DNA of 64,000 bases from Gentiana macrophylla (lineage: Eukaryota; Streptophyta; Magnoliopsida; Gentianales; Gentianaceae), in the NCBI GenBank assembly GCA_026214975.1, contig JAOBSW010000798.1, forward strand, positions 62,001-126,000, written 5' to 3'. The notes beneath the pieces are model-generated. The model saw nothing but the letters and a program-made list of their open reading frames with translations, searched no databases and was not told the origin of the DNA. Below, in pieces: positions 43,840 through 57,139 of the stretch. Both the position numbers and the translations under genes were made by a program. How positions within the stretch are numbered: the first letter of the stretch is position 1; each line of letters begins with the position of its first letter.

Positions 43840-45347
43840 ATCTGACTGCTGGAGATGATCTCTTAATGCTAAATCTTTTGCGACAATACTAAAAGGGGTC
43901 GGATATCTCTATTGGCTTGAGTACGTTGATACTCTACAACGGAAGACCCACGTTCAAAATTTCAATGGAACAGATGTAGTTGATTGTCTAACCATTTCAA
44001 AATGCTTCGGTGGCTTGGTTCCCGGATTATAGAACGAAACTTGATGATTTACGTAATTTTTTCTTTGTTTAGGGCTTACAGATTTTGTAACGCCCCCAGA
44101 CTCCGGGCCTGGTTGCGCTAAACGAGTCATAAATGGTCCGGTCAACTGCTTAGACCGCCGTCATCGCTTGGTCTAAAAGGGCTAACACGAGTTGACAAGA
44201 CCTTTATGTCTCATACTTATATGGGGGTGAGCATTCACTTACTTTACCGATGTAGGATATCACATTCTCCCCCCTTATAAGGACTGGCGCCCTCGCCAAG
44301 ACGGCCAAGACTTTTCCCTATGGACTTGTCCCAGTTCGTCTCTACCAGAGGACTCTAGAGTTCCTGTGGCACTTAAGTTCGTCTAGAGGTGGCCTGTGGC
44401 ACTTAGATCCGTCTGATAGTCGGCCTCGATACTATTTCATAACGCCTGCACCGGGTGCTGGTTTGCATTAAACGAGTCATAAGTGGTCCGGTCAACTGCT
44501 TAAACCGCCGTCCTCGCTTGGTCTAAAAGGGCTAACCCGAGTTGACAAGACCTTTATGTCTCACACTTATATGAGGGTGAACATTCACTTACTTTACCGA
44601 TGTGGGATATCACAGATTTATGTCCTATTTCGTTGCTGGATAACGAACACGTCTTAATTGGTCCAACGTCTCAGGATGATTATAACCGGCTTTTCTTTCG
44701 ATGTCTTTGGTCGATTGGTAAAAATCCCCGATCAGGAGGCATCTTTGGCTCCGGTTTGGATTCAGTTTCCTGAATTACCAGTAGGTTTGTTTAATAAAGA
44801 ATACCTTTGTTGAATAACTTCTAATCGATTTAGTCACAACTGATTTAATTAATAAGGTCGTCCATACGAGAGTGATGGTCGAAAATGACCTGCTAAAAGA
44901 AAGGGAAGAACGTGTCTGATTGGAGATAAGGATACACGGTTTTGGAAAATGATTAACTATGAATTATAACCTTCGTATTGTCCATTTTGTAGATGTGTAT
45001 TGGTCATGAAGAACATGAGTGCTCTAAAAAACATTCTAATTAATTTGGTGATAAAAACGGTGGAAAACCGTACTAAACCTCGAGACGAATACAAGAGGAA
45101 CGAGAATCATTGGGCTTAGCATGCAGAAGGAATGAAACCTAATTTGAAAGGGATAAATGATGCCACTGAAGAGAAAGTGAACAAGGCTCCCACTTCAGCC
45201 TTAGGTGATGACCCAGTTCAACATGATTGTTTGAAGGATCTCCATGTCGGAAGTAATGACTTATTTGATGACGACTTTACACTTGATGAAGAGTTGCGAG
45301 ATTATCAACGTATGTCGAAGAAATCCAGAGGAAAGAGAATGTCCTAG
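43840..45347 (+). pseudogene. Decayed DUF4283 / zinc-knuckle ORF of a retroelement, split by TRIM B
   Basis: In shifting frames I can read RLFFRCLWSIGK, then DQEASLAPVWIQFPELP with GLFNKEYL (44730-44800), which is the style of plant DUF4283 domains, and a knuckle CIGHEEHECSKKHSN (44993-45040) preceded by YCPFCR. A 71-codon open piece, 45132-45347, is acidic and unassigned. DUF4283 plus this knuckle usually sits in LINE-type ORF1 or related plant repeats. Many stops; not functional. TRIM B lies at 44086-44614 with target duplication GATTT. Confidence 0.45.
44086..44614 (-). mobile_element. TRIM element B (same family as TRIM A, opposite strand)
   Basis: LTRs at 44086-44264 (179 bp) and about 44436-44614 (179 bp) in inverse orientation to TRIM A. 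On the minus strand they start TGTGATATCC.ACATCGG and share with TRIM A the core ttttagaccaagcgaggacg, a ttgaccgg word, and the primer-binding and gggggaga purine signals. Target duplication GATTT (44081-44085 and 44615-44619). The internal part is about 172 bp with no coding capacity. Confidence 0.88.
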
Positions 45348-45349
45348 AA

Positions 45350-48176
45350 GATGGCCAGACATTGCACCAAACTTTGAGGACTATGGAGGCAAGAGAAAAG
45401 AATGATCAAGAAAGGAACGAAGTAATGTACATATGAAATCTACTGATGATATTAAAATTGTTGAAAAGGGTCATTTGACAGTTTCGAACAAACCCTATCT
45501 TCTACGCACTGTCTTTAGATGGAAAGGGCTCTAGCATGGATATATCTTTATTACAACATGATCAATAAAGAGCAGTGTGCTTGTTCGACAACAAATTTTT
45601 ACAAAGAAAGTAACAAAACACACTTTTATACCATTAATTACATTGTAATTAAGACTATTGATTGATATAAGTATATTTTTTTACCAGGATCAAGGGTGTT
45701 TGAACTTTGAAGCCCTGCACGGACCTGGACCTGGAGGGAGCAGAGCAGAGGTCCCTAGAACTAGAAATGATTAAGAACTAACTACTAGTACTATACTACT
45801 AGGGTGTGTGTATCATATCATATCATATCATTGGTATATAACTACTTTACACAATCAAATGTATATACACGGCACGATAATCAAAAGGAGGTCTTACACC
45901 ATTAACACCACCATGATTGATGGTTTAAAGGTGTGTTTTGTCACCTTCTTTTGATTGTGATGAGAATTTTATTGCGACAGTAACTAACAATACTCGGAAA
46001 TAAGATACAGAAGATCGAATCATACCAACAGCATGGGAAGAACGGAGCAGAGGTCCCTTAATTAGGAGAAAGGGTAGCAATGGAGTTTGTAGCCACAGCC
46101 CACAGATGATCCACCACCACCTATATAATCCTATTGAGATTAATAATAATAATAATAATAATGAGAAGCAAACTGCAAGAATGTTGTTGCTGTTTGTAGT
46201 ATGCAATAATGCAAAGGATTGGTGGGGTTTAAATAATTGAACTGTTTGTAGTGTGCAATAATGCAAAGGATTGGTGGATTTTTCTACCTTCATCGCTGTA
46301 TTCTTTTAGCCAATGAAACTAATCCACGTGTTGTTTCATCCTCATGACCATAATTGGAGAAAAAACATGTAGGTGTAATCGTTTTGGAAAATGATTAATT
46401 GTGAGATATCTCAACTTGACAAATTGGAGGAACAAATACACGATGGATCGATCTAAACAGATCTGTGTGGGTGTGACATTAATTAATCACACTCTATCAT
46501 TTGATATACCTTTAAAAAACTCCCTTCTCTCAATAATAATACTCGTTTTGTTTGATACGAAACTCGATTAATCCAAACAATATGCCTAGAAAGAAGAAGG
46601 GAAAAAAAAATTTCATGCGAATATACTAGATATTTCATCTGTTGTTCAATTAAGCCTAGGGCTTGCAGAGGTAGGGATGTTAATTGGTAGGATAAAACTA
46701 ACTTATTAGTGATTAAAGATTTTGATCACTTTCATGTTTATAAGATAAGCGTAATTTAATGGTTAAAGAGTTTGAGTCTCAGAATTCTGAAAGTAGTTTA
46801 ACCGGAGAGAATGTTCGAATCTTGTATGGAGCAATTTCTTTCAGCAATAAGGGTTAAAGACAATACGAGTATACTAAACAGTCGAGACACGTCTTTAGAT
46901 TTACGTCATTCTTTAATCTTATTTGAACTGACGGATCCAGTAATTTATTACAGTGATATCATTGAAATCTAAAACTATATCCTTTATCGAAAAAAAAATT
47001 CGAGTGGTGTTGCAATGTTTCCCACTTCTTCAAAGTTTAAGGTGTAAGTTAGCTCAATTATTTCACATAGCTCAATCATCGCTCTATGTGAACCTCAGAT
47101 TATTGGATATACATATATTCTCTTAGCCAATGAAACTAATCCACGTGATGTTTCATCCTTCTCCCAACCACCAGAAAAAAAACATGTAATTTTGGAAAAA
47201 AGACATCCAGTGGGGTCGCAATGTTTCCCACTTGTTCTAAGTTTAACGTGTAAGGTAACTAAATTATTTCAACCATATTTCTACATGACACGACGGGTCT
47301 AACATAAATCGTTATCAACAATAATCTAAAAAATTAGATACCCAACGTAAAATAAATCGCGTAAACTTAAACCGTAATAAATCCAAGACACAAGACAAAT
47401 AGAGCAACAGAAACATATCACATTTTCTACAAGAGGTAACTCTTTCTTAGAGACGTGAAGATGTGAATCATTTCTCTTCCAGTCCTATCAGGAGTTTCCA
47501 CCTACAAAATAAACCTCAATACGATGTATCGGAGAACAATGTCACAAAGTCGATCCCTTTAGCTTCGAATTTACGTAATGAAACATTATAGAAAAACAAT
47601 AAACGTATCATAATTACACGGTCAAATATCCCGGGACGCCTTAGCTTCCAAATCATTAATATGCTTGAAAATGTGTTTCACTCATTTTCTATGCGACATT
47701 TCTCTTCTTATCATTTAATGAATACGTTATTGATCTCGTCTTTCATTCGTTTGGTGAAAAAAAAAACACGCGTGTCAAACGGTGCGAAGAATATAAAAAT
47801 TGATTTGGTATTCCAACGCCAATTTTAATGACGCCGTATCATCAGAAGCGGTATCGGTTCCACCGACGTTATATTATTCAAAATAATAAAACATTTAATG
47901 TGGTGCCAATAGTGATTTATAAGGCGACGAGAGTGCTGGTGGCGCCGAGAGTGATTTCGTAGTCTTAGATATAGTTTCACATAAATACATCATACGTTCT
48001 GATGTATACCTTGGAGCCTTAGCAATGAAATTGTCAAGAACCCTAAGTAATACAATGAATAACCACGTTTAGATTCCTAAATGAAAATAAAAATAGAATA
48101 AGCTGAAGGAAAAGACTTGAGCAAATGTAGTTTTAACTCAAGGATGAGACTAGAAGAACCAATGGCTATGAAGAAG
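45350..48176. other. Gene-poor stretch with local duplications, (TAA)n and a SINE-like patch
   Basis: No convincing gene. A phrase starting agccaatgaaactaatccac (46310) recurs at 47136. A second phrase with gcaatgtttcccactt occurs at 47010 and 47219. The word gagcagaggtccc occurs at 45739 and 46037. (TAA)n lies at 46140-46162. At 46760-46830 a tRNA-like pair, taatggttaaagag (A-box-like) and gttcgaatc (B-box-like), could be an old SINE. Open frames here are short and lack family features. Confidence 0.4.
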
Positions 48177-50794
48177 TGATGAGAGTCAACTTTACTATGC
48201 TTCTGTGCATGTTTTAACCCCTATTTATGACACTTTTGGATTCTATTGGGTATTTTTAGGCCATTTATAGTAGAATAAATTATCGATCAGACACTCACTT
48301 TGAAAGCAAACCAGTCGAATAGATTAAAACATCACCATTTTACGGTATTTTGGCCCTTTTCGAGCCCTAGTTATTTTGCATAGTTATTCTCGGTATGTAT
48401 TTGAATGTTGTGATGCAGGATCTAGGTGAGTTATGATCCCGGAAGACAAGGCATGAGACTTAAAGGGCATTACCGAAGCCTGTGGATGGAAACGGATCAA
48501 ATATAGTGGGTGTTTATGCCTTACATTCACTTTATCTGCCATTTGAACTATGTTGGAGCCATTTTCTGGACTTCTAGTATTCATGAAAGTTGTAGATAAT
48601 TGAATAAGATTTCCAACTCACTTTGAATCACTCAAATCGGAGCTTTACACGCGAAGATATTACCAAATTACTGAATGCCGTCAGTGCTGATATCCCGTGC
48701 GCACGCACTGGACGAACAGAAAGTTCAATTTTTGATACAGAGCCTCCAGTGCGCTCGCACCAAGCTTTTTTCTGCATATTTCTTGACCCTATAAATAGTT
48801 TCTGCTGCGTTTTTTATGAGAAGGACGAATACTTTGTATATACTAAGAACCCTAGATCAATTTTCATCCCTTTTAGCTCTTTAGATTCACTTCTACTTCA
48901 AGTTTACTTTGTTTAAAGTTAATCTAGCTTAGTTTCTAGTTGAAGAATATTGGATTTTGGTTCATCTTCTTCCCCAAAGTGACAATGGGTGTTGATGGAG
49001 TTTGATCTAAACCCGAATTTCTACATTTTCAGTTAAATCCTTAAAGGCGGACTGTTGTGTTAGGTGTAGTGCCCGAAAGACAATTTGTGTAATTGTTTTT
49101 GATAATGGATGATGTAATTCATCTCACCTTATTACTTGCTTTGTGCTTTGTAAGTAATACATCATTGCAAACCCTAAGTATATCAAGATATGTAACCCGC
49201 TTAACTTTCGGTGCATGGCATGCACGTGAGGATTGAGTTAGTGGTGATATACCTAAAGCTGATAGTCCGTGGTGAACTTAATCGAGTTTAGGGTCTCTTG
49301 ATTAAAACACCAATAATGCACCCAGAACACTTAGGGTGTGATAGTCTTATCGGACTATCGGTAGAGAGGTACTACGTGGGGCATTTATATATGATGGCAT
49401 TCATATATAGAAATTTGGACCGATTTAATCGAATTTCCGGTATAATTCCGTAATCGAGGAATCTTATTAAATCATTAGATGATCATATATGGATCAACCT
49501 TAATCTGAGGTGATCACGTGGTGCTCGCTTGTCCCGGGTAGTGTTTGATGTGTTAATTACGGTTCACTTAAATAATGTGTTCCAAGCCACTTCTCATTGG
49601 CACTATCTCAGAGATGAGTGAGTAGTTCGATTTTCACGAGACATGGAATCCATTCCTTCCTGCGGGAAGTAGAGAGACGATCCTTATTTGTTAACCCTAA
49701 GAAAGTGATCGATCCCGGAAGTTCACATTTGACTAATTAGCTACTAGTCGGATATGTGTACTAATTGATCATCAGGGGTTAATGGTAAATAAGGATAAGA
49801 TATTTTGAGTCGGGTTCACGGAGACTTCCCACTCGAGAATGGGATGATCATGGAGGTTAATTCAGATGTAGTGATTATATCAATGGACACTTATCTACTA
49901 CATGGGTTGAGTGTAAGTATATATCTACAATTGGTAGAGTTCGATTTGGGTTTATGGTGGCGTAATCTCGAATTAATAATTTAATATATTTATTCATTCG
50001 ATGAATAATATATTTAATTATTGGAAATTTACTTAGTTATAGCCCAGTGTGTCCCGATGTGAACACGTAATTCGGAATGATATTCTTGTTGTTTGGGTCA
50101 CCATGATGATAATTAATTGGTGAAATTTAATTAATTGATATGCATGGATATTATTTAGTTGAATTAAATAATATAATACATGAAAAGGCATTTTACGTGG
50201 CGCAGTGATGGCTTAGTGTGGGCGCTAATATGTCTTGGATTTTCCAAGAAATTAGTTTTCTTGGATAATGACATATTGTGTAATTAGTTATTTATTTGTT
50301 AAATAATTAATTGGATAAATAAAAGAAAATAATTTATTTATTATTTATCTCTTAACTATAAGGATAATTATATTTTCTTATTATAAGATTATAATTATCT
50401 CTTATTTTTATTGGATAATAATAATTAGAATTATCTCTTTTATTTTGTTAAACCGATTGGGTATAAGTTTTCTCTCTTTGATTTTGCTTATATAAAGAGA
50501 GTTTCCTTGTTCTCAGGTGAGGTGAAAGCCACGAAATTCATAGCAAAAAAAGGCTAAGGAGTTCGATCCTTAGCTCCACCCGGTTGAGAAAAACTTGGGG
50601 TTTTTCTTGGTGTTGCATATCAAGGAGGTTCATGTATCAAGAAGGGTATCCACCAACCACCGTTTGGAGAACACATCGGAAGATCAAGGCGTCTCTTCCC
50701 GTCATTGGTAACATGATCTTAAACCCCCTTGTAGTAGTTTAAGTCCTTTAATTATGAATTGTGTTGTATAAATCGTGATCCATCCGCTGCGCAT

Positions 50795-52495
50795 TGATGA
50801 GAGTCAACTTTACTTTGCTCCGGTGCTTAGTTCAACCCCCATTTACGGCACTTTTGGCTCATTCCGGGCAATTTTAGGCCATGTTAAGGGAGAAAACACA
50901 CAATGCAATCACGTTGAGGTAAACCATCATATAGATGGCAAACCGTGTTATTTGATGATGTTTTTAGTCCTTTCGAGTCCTATTTATCTTGTGAAATTAT
51001 GCTTGGTATATGTTTGGACGTCATGACACAGGATTTAGGTGCTCGTAAGCCTGGAAGGTGAGGTAATGAGCTCAAAAAGGCAAGACCGAGGTTCGGGGAT
51101 GAGAAAAGTTGAAGAAAAGTGCAAAAGATGGAGAAATGCAAGCTATCGCGTCACGCATTCCAGCTATTATGCGACGCATCATTGATACTGAGATGCTCGG
51201 GATGGGAAGAAGCAGGAACAATGCGTGACGCATTCCTCTCTATGCGTCACGCATTCCGTAAAAACAATGACTAAGGAAAGTGGGCATGCGTGACGCATTC
51301 CATCTATGCGACGATCCACCTCAAAGAAAGTCGATTTTGACAGACACCCATTGAGGGCAATGCGTGCGCATTGGGACAAAGAATGTGTACGATTTGATGA
51401 CTCTTAGTCTGATTTTGGGCACATATAAATAGAGGATTGCCTGATTTTTGTGGGAGGCTGGACACTTTTTGATACTCCATTTTTACCTAGAATTTTCTCC
51501 CCAAACCCTTCTTCTCCCCTAGATCGAAATTCACTCTTTCACTATTAGATTCTCTTCTATTTTAGTCAATAGATAAAATTAGCTCAATCTAGCTCAAGTT
51601 TCCTCTCTACTTTTGGATTTCATCTTTTGTGGGTCTTCTTCATCGGCAATTAACGTTGGATGGTGTTGGATCTTGATGTAATTCAGATTTTTACACGAAT
51701 TTGGTAATCAATTTTAGTTTTCCCTTCTCTTATGGCTTTAATTCTGTCTTTAATTTCTGTTCCTAGTTCCATTATGAGTAGCTAAATATATCATAGTCAA
51801 ATCATGTGAAGATGGATGAAATTGCCTTCTAATTGATGAAATTGGGAATGGGTAGTGTTTAATTGTTGTTATATTGACAATTTCATGTCTTAAAACTTGT
51901 TCTTAATGCATGGATTAGCTTGATCACCTAGTTCATGAACACACACACCACTTTCATAAATGTATGTTGCGAAGGGGTGTGGGAAAAGGGGTTTTGAGAT
52001 CATTCCTTATAATCAACTGAGTTGTTTAGATTGATTAGGGAGTGAGGTTTAATCGGTTGTGAAATCGGGCAATTCTAGTGCGTTAATCTTGTTTCGGTCA
52101 ATTAAATCCTTAAAGGCGGACTGTTGAACCGGGCAAAGGGTGTTTGATTGTTGAATGGCGCCCTACACTAGCTTAGAATTTGCACCCATGGATGAGTCGA
52201 TATATAGCGCGTTAGTTGGTAGGATGGTTAATCCCGTTCCCGAATAATCGATTAGAGGGGCAAAAGTAGTCAATTGGATCATGGTTTGGCTATGTATCTT
52301 TCTATCTTTAATATCTCTAGTTTACATTCCGTTTTAGTGTAATTAAACTTGAAATACCTTGGTTGATCTAAACTAAATCCAAGACGACTTTGGTATTCGA
52401 TTGATTCTCCGTGGGATACGACCTTGCTCACCTCTATAGTACTCCCGACCCGGTACCCTGCCGGTTAAGGTTGGTCGTTACTATTTTGGTCATCA
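50795..52495 (+). repeat. Left LTR of G2
   Basis: Contains tandem palindromic words of the form atgcgtNacgcat at 51147-51310 upstream of a TATA-like catataaatag (51422-51432). Its last 645 bp recur inverted at 54446-55090. Confidence 0.9.
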
Positions 52496-52605
52496 AGTTT
52501 TCCGGCGCCGTTGCGGGAATTGATCGATATCTCTTAAGTCTTTTGACGATTTAGGCTTAGGTTGTTTTTATTTCTTGTTTTTGTGTTGTTTGCTCCTTGT
52601 AGTGT

Positions 52606-54349
52606 ATGACCCAAGCTCAAAGGAACCATTACTTCCATATATTCCCGAGATTGAGGCTTTGGCTGAGACACCAAACGCCTGCGAAACAAGGTAGTTCAAG
52701 TTGAAGAGGTTACTCAAGAGTTGGAAAGTGAGAGTTTTAGTTCGAGACTTCTAGTATGGCTACACGGGAATGAAGATCTTGAGTTTGACCGGGGTATGGA
52801 GCGAGAAAGAAGTGTGAATCCTTTTGAGGAAAGGGATACTACTCAATATCAAGGTCAACCGCCCAATTCTCTCTCCCAAGGATGGAACCTTTACCAGAGA
52901 AGAAGGAATATTGTGCGTAGTCCTCATTGACAAATCACTTTCAACAAAGGACCAATATCCTCTTCAAACTCCACAAATCCTCAAACACAACAACCTCCAC
53001 ATATGGACCCCGATTCCTTCAACAATATCAACAAATGATGATGCAAATGGCCCAATTCAATCCTATGATGAATCCCATGATGAACCCTATGATGAACCAA
53101 TTCCCTCAAATGGCAAACCCCTATGCTCAACAATTTATCCCTCAAGCTAATCCTCAACCAAATCCCGTAGTGAACCCTCAACCATGTGCACCTCAAGCTC
53201 AAGTGAACCAAGCGGGAAATCGACCGGTGAGGCTTTGTAGAGATTATGTGACACCGATGGCTACCACGGGTCATAGTCCTATTCGAGTACCGGCCGTTGC
53301 GGCTAATAACTTGGAAATAAGGCAACATGTTTGGCATTTACTTGAGATAATGCTCAATTTGAAGGAAAGGCGACGGATGATCCGAACACTTTCATCAATA
53401 ATTTCCTTGAGGTGTGCAAAACAGTGAAGATAAATGGGGTTGGTGAGAAGCGGTTCGGCTACTTTTGTTCCCTTTTGCTCTAAAAGGAAAGCGAGGAGTG
53501 GTATTCATCTTTAGCTCATGACTCTCTCCACACATGGGAACAAGTTGCTAGCACATTCTTGCTCAAGTACTTTCCACCATCAAAGGCTCTTGACTTGAAG
53601 TCCGACATCTCTAATTTTGAGCAACTATTGGGTGAAGATTTGTTTGAGGCATGGGATCGGTTCAAGACTATGTTACTTAAAATGCCCTCAACATGGATTG
53701 AAGCATGGGATCAAGTGCATCTATTCTATCGAAATTTGGATGGTAGTTCAATGCAACAATTGAATGGGGCATGTGGAGGATCCATTATGGATGTAGCACG
53801 GATGTGGCATTGGCCACCATTGAGAGTATTTGTGAGAATAATAGGCAATGGAGTTCGGGAAGAAAGCAACTAAAGCATAAAAAGCCACTTGTGACCGCCG
53901 TGGTAGATGAGCCCGAAAGGAACTCCGAGTGGCATAACAAGGTGTTGGCTATGGAACAAAAAGTTGATGATTTGGCTTTAGAGAACAAGAAGGCCCGGTT
54001 ATGTCAACTTTGTGGTGGTGAACATTCGGCTATGAATTGCACATCTCCAAATACACCACCAACAATCGTGCCAATGAAAGCTCAAGTAGCACCTCAAGCC
54101 GGGACTTTAGTGGCTAATGCGAATTCATTGCAACAATCTTTGATGAATGCCTACGCTTTAGGGCAATTGAATGCGGGGCAAATGGATTTTAACCCTCTCA
54201 CCACCTATGGCAATCCGGTTATTGAACCTATGGATACGAGTTTGATGTTGGACACACAACCCTATGATGCTAACTATGTGGGGCAAGGGCGTGTCCAAAA
54301 CTATGATTTTCAAGGAGCTCAACGAGGTGGAGAGAGAATCCTAATTTGA
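52606..54349 (+). pseudogene. G2 gag (Retrotrans_gag type), frameshifted
   Basis: After a Met/Asn/Pro-rich region (QQYQQMMMQMAQFNPMMN) the capsid-like core reads FEIRQHV-type sequence, then in another frame FLEVCKTVKINGVGEKRF, SLAHDSLHTWEQVASTFLLK, YFPPSKALDLKSDISNFEQL and DLFEAWDRFKTMLLKMPS. The knuckle is CQLCGGEHSAMNC (CX2CX3HX4C), as in Tat/Athila gags, at 54002-54040. At least three frame changes and one in-frame stop are needed to follow it. There is no protease after it. Confidence 0.75.
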
Positions 54350-54421
54350 CTTGGGGTCGTGGTCCGAATCAAGGGCAATCCTCTAGGCCTCAACACAGTT
54401 CTTCATATCAAAGCTAACCTT

Positions 54422-55090
54422 AACCGGCAACGGCGCCAGAAAACTTGATGACCAAAATAGTAACGACCAACCTTAACCGGCAGGGTACCGGGTCGGAAGT
54501 ACTATAGAGGTGAGCAAGGTCGTATCCCACGGAGAATCAATCGAATACCAAAGTCGTCTTGGATTTAGTTTAGATCAACCAAGGTATTTCAAGTTTAATT
54601 ACACTAAAACGGAATGTAAACTAGAGATATTAAAGATAGAAAGATACATAGCCAAACCATGATCCAATTGACTACTTTTGCCCTCTAATCGATTATTCGG
54701 GAACAGGATTAACCATCCTACCAACCTAACGCTTATATCGACTCATCCATGGGTGCAAATTCTAAGCTAGTGTAGGGACGCCATTCAATAATCAAACACC
54801 TTTGCCCGGTTCAACAGATCCGCCTTTAAGGATTTAATTGACCGAAACAAGATTAACGCACTGTAATTGCTCGATTTCACAACCGATTAAACCTCACTCC
54901 CTAATCAATCTAAACAACTCGGTTGATTATAAGGAATGATCTCAAAACCCTTTTCCCCACACCCTTCGCAACATACATTTATGAAAGTGGTGTGTGTGTT
55001 CGTGAACTAGGTGATCAAGCTAATCCACGCATTAAGAACAAGTTTTAAGACATGAAATTGTCAATATAACAACAATTAAACACTACCCAC
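54422..55090 (-). repeat. Inverted copy of the G2 LTR end plus primer-binding region
   Basis: Reverse complement of about 51851-52519: inverted leader with ggcaacggcgcc (54426-54437), then inverted LTR sequence from tgatgacc (54446) to about 55090. Near-identical to the flanking LTRs. Together with the left LTR it makes an inverted repeat of about 670 bp around the gag region. Confidence 0.85.
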
Positions 55091-55552
55091 CCCCAATTTC
55101 TCCTCCTTCCATCCCCAATTTCTACTATTTCATTACTCTGGCCAACTGCTGCCGTGTTTGACGCCGCGCGCTGAAGCACTTTTCCGCCACCCTCTCGTGC
55201 TATTAATCGCCGCGATTTGGATGGCCTTCCTCCTCCAAATCCTCCTCTCCTCGTGTGGTAAGAATAGCTTGATATCCTCTCGGTCAATTTCGCCATTATT
55301 TTTCACCTGTGGATTGTTGTTGACTATTTTTGCAATTTATGGCTTTGTCTTGTATCGTTGTGGTGGTGGTGTTGTGGCTCGGTTGTGCTACATTGCGTTG
55401 TGGTGGTGGTGTTGTCGTTTTGTGGTTCGTTTTGGTTCGGATTGTGTGCTGTTGTGTTTGGGAAATCCCGATTGGACGCTAATCGGGTTGTGTTTGTTGG
55501 TTGTTGTGGTGTTGTTCCGGTGCTATCTCTGTTTTGTCTACACCTTAGGTTA

Positions 55553-57131
55553 ATGGCTCCACCCAAATCCACGTCCAATCCCGACTCCTCCGCCTTGGCC
55601 AAACGAAAGGGTAAGGCTCCGGCCGAGAAACCCTCAAAAAGGCCAAAGACTCGAGGAGGGGCAGCCCTCACCATCCGGGAACCGTCTAGTCAACCTAGGT
55701 CCAATCCTCCTAGGGGTGCCTCCGGTCCAATCCCGTTTGAACAGCGTTTCATCTCACCTTTAGCCCTCGACGACTACAAAAACTTCTTTGTCAAAAAGAG
55801 CCCCATTGTTGAGCGGTGTTTCGATTCTAAGGATGTTGGCATGCACTTCGATGAGAACATCGCACAACGAAAGTGGAACCCCCTCCTAACCACCAATGCC
55901 AAACCACCAAATCTCACCCTCGTTCGGGAATTCTTTGCAAACTGGACAGCCTCTCCACAGCCTTGCACCTCAGTTAAAGTCCGGGGAGTCACCCTTACTA
56001 TCTCTCCCGAGTCTATCAATACCCATTTTCACATTTCCGGGGTGCCATTGGAGAAAGATTATGTCCGTGCCCTTGCTACCCTCGAGAAGTCTAAGCCAAA
56101 ATTTCGTGAGGAGGGTAGACAAGTGTGATGCCCCGAAGTTCAGTTCTCAGCCAAATCCGATAAAGCCCCCAGTCTCTTGATCAGTTCCATGTCTGATGCT
56201 ACAAAATTTTTGATCAAGTTCCTTCTGAACCGCCTTCATCCTAGGAAAAATCAGTCCCGACTTTCCAAAGATGACTTCGACCTTCTCTATGCTTTCCATT
56301 TCGATGTTCCTATCGATGTTGGCCGCTACATTTATAACCAGCTCACGAACTTTAAAGCTGATGCTAAGCGAGCCCTCATCTTTCCTCATCTCATCTTTGA
56401 GTTAGCTTCCTCCGCGGGTGTTTTAACCTACCCTGGAGACGAGCGTGTTCGTAAGAACCCGGAGCATGCTGTCCTCAGGAGTACGCACGCCCGACCCTCT
56501 GTTCCAGCCCAACCTTCCGGACCTTCTTTTTCCGCTCCATCCTCTCTTCCTCCTCTTTCCACCTTCGAGCGTCATGTCTACACCATGGCAGCATCTTTCC
56601 GCTCGTGGGCTGAGGATCAGAGGCTTGTCCTAGCCGGTCTTATCGAGGCGATCCACACCTCCGGCAACTCCTCCGTTAGGAAGAAGCTTCGTCGGCCGCT
56701 CTATCTTGTGTTTTCCCGGGAGTTAGACTCTTTTGTCACTCAAAGTTGCTTTTTAGGAGAGGAGATGAGGGAGATCGGGGGCTACTGGCGAGGAGGTGGT
56801 TACGACACCGAGGCAAAGTGAGTCCAGTGATGTGGAGGGTAGTTCTGATTCTGGGTCTAGTTCTGGTGATGAGGGTAGTGAGGGAGAGGGGGAAGGTAGT
56901 GCATCTGATGGAGACGAGGTCACACCACAGGCCACCACAGTTACAGGTACTGCTGCTGCACCTGCTGAGGGCGGAGAGAGCGCTTCCACCGACGTCTTGA
57001 TCGGAGTTCAGGATGATGAGGTCACTTTCGAGGGTGATGTTCCTACTCTTTGGGGCTACTCAAGCCCATACTATCGCTGCACTGCCGTTGAGTTGAGCAG
57101 ACGATCCGGTGACCTTTACCTGCGTGCGTGA
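55553..57131 (+). pseudogene. G2 'putative plant transposon protein' ORF
   Basis: ATG at 55553. A basic, Pro/Ser-rich N-terminus (KRKGKAPAEKPSKRPKTRGG) is followed by ERCFDSKDVGMHFDE, LVREFFANW, VKVRGVTLTISPESINTHF and a helical region KFLIKFLLNRLHP, YAFHFDVPIDVGRYIYNQL, LIFPHLIFELASSAGV. This order fits the plant-transposon-protein domain often found in Tat/Athila-like non-autonomous elements (PF20167-type, from memory). One in-frame TGA (56126-56128) and a frameshift near 56800 break it. The acidic Ser/Gly/Glu tail 56800-57131 is in the second frame. Confidence 0.65.
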
Positions 57132-57139
57132 TCCCCTGC

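Noticed and set aside
45925..46293. 122-codon minus-strand open frame
   Set aside because: Built on (TAA)n and a repeated phrase; no motif, and the repeat phrase occurs elsewhere without the frame.
52981..53337. 118-codon minus-strand His/Ile/Leu-rich frame
   Set aside because: It is the antisense shadow of the Met/Asn/Pro-rich gag region of G2.
55158..55553. 131-codon Cys/Val-rich frame upstream of the plant-transposon-protein ORF
   Set aside because: Low-complexity tgtggtggtgg DNA open in several frames; probably a leader.
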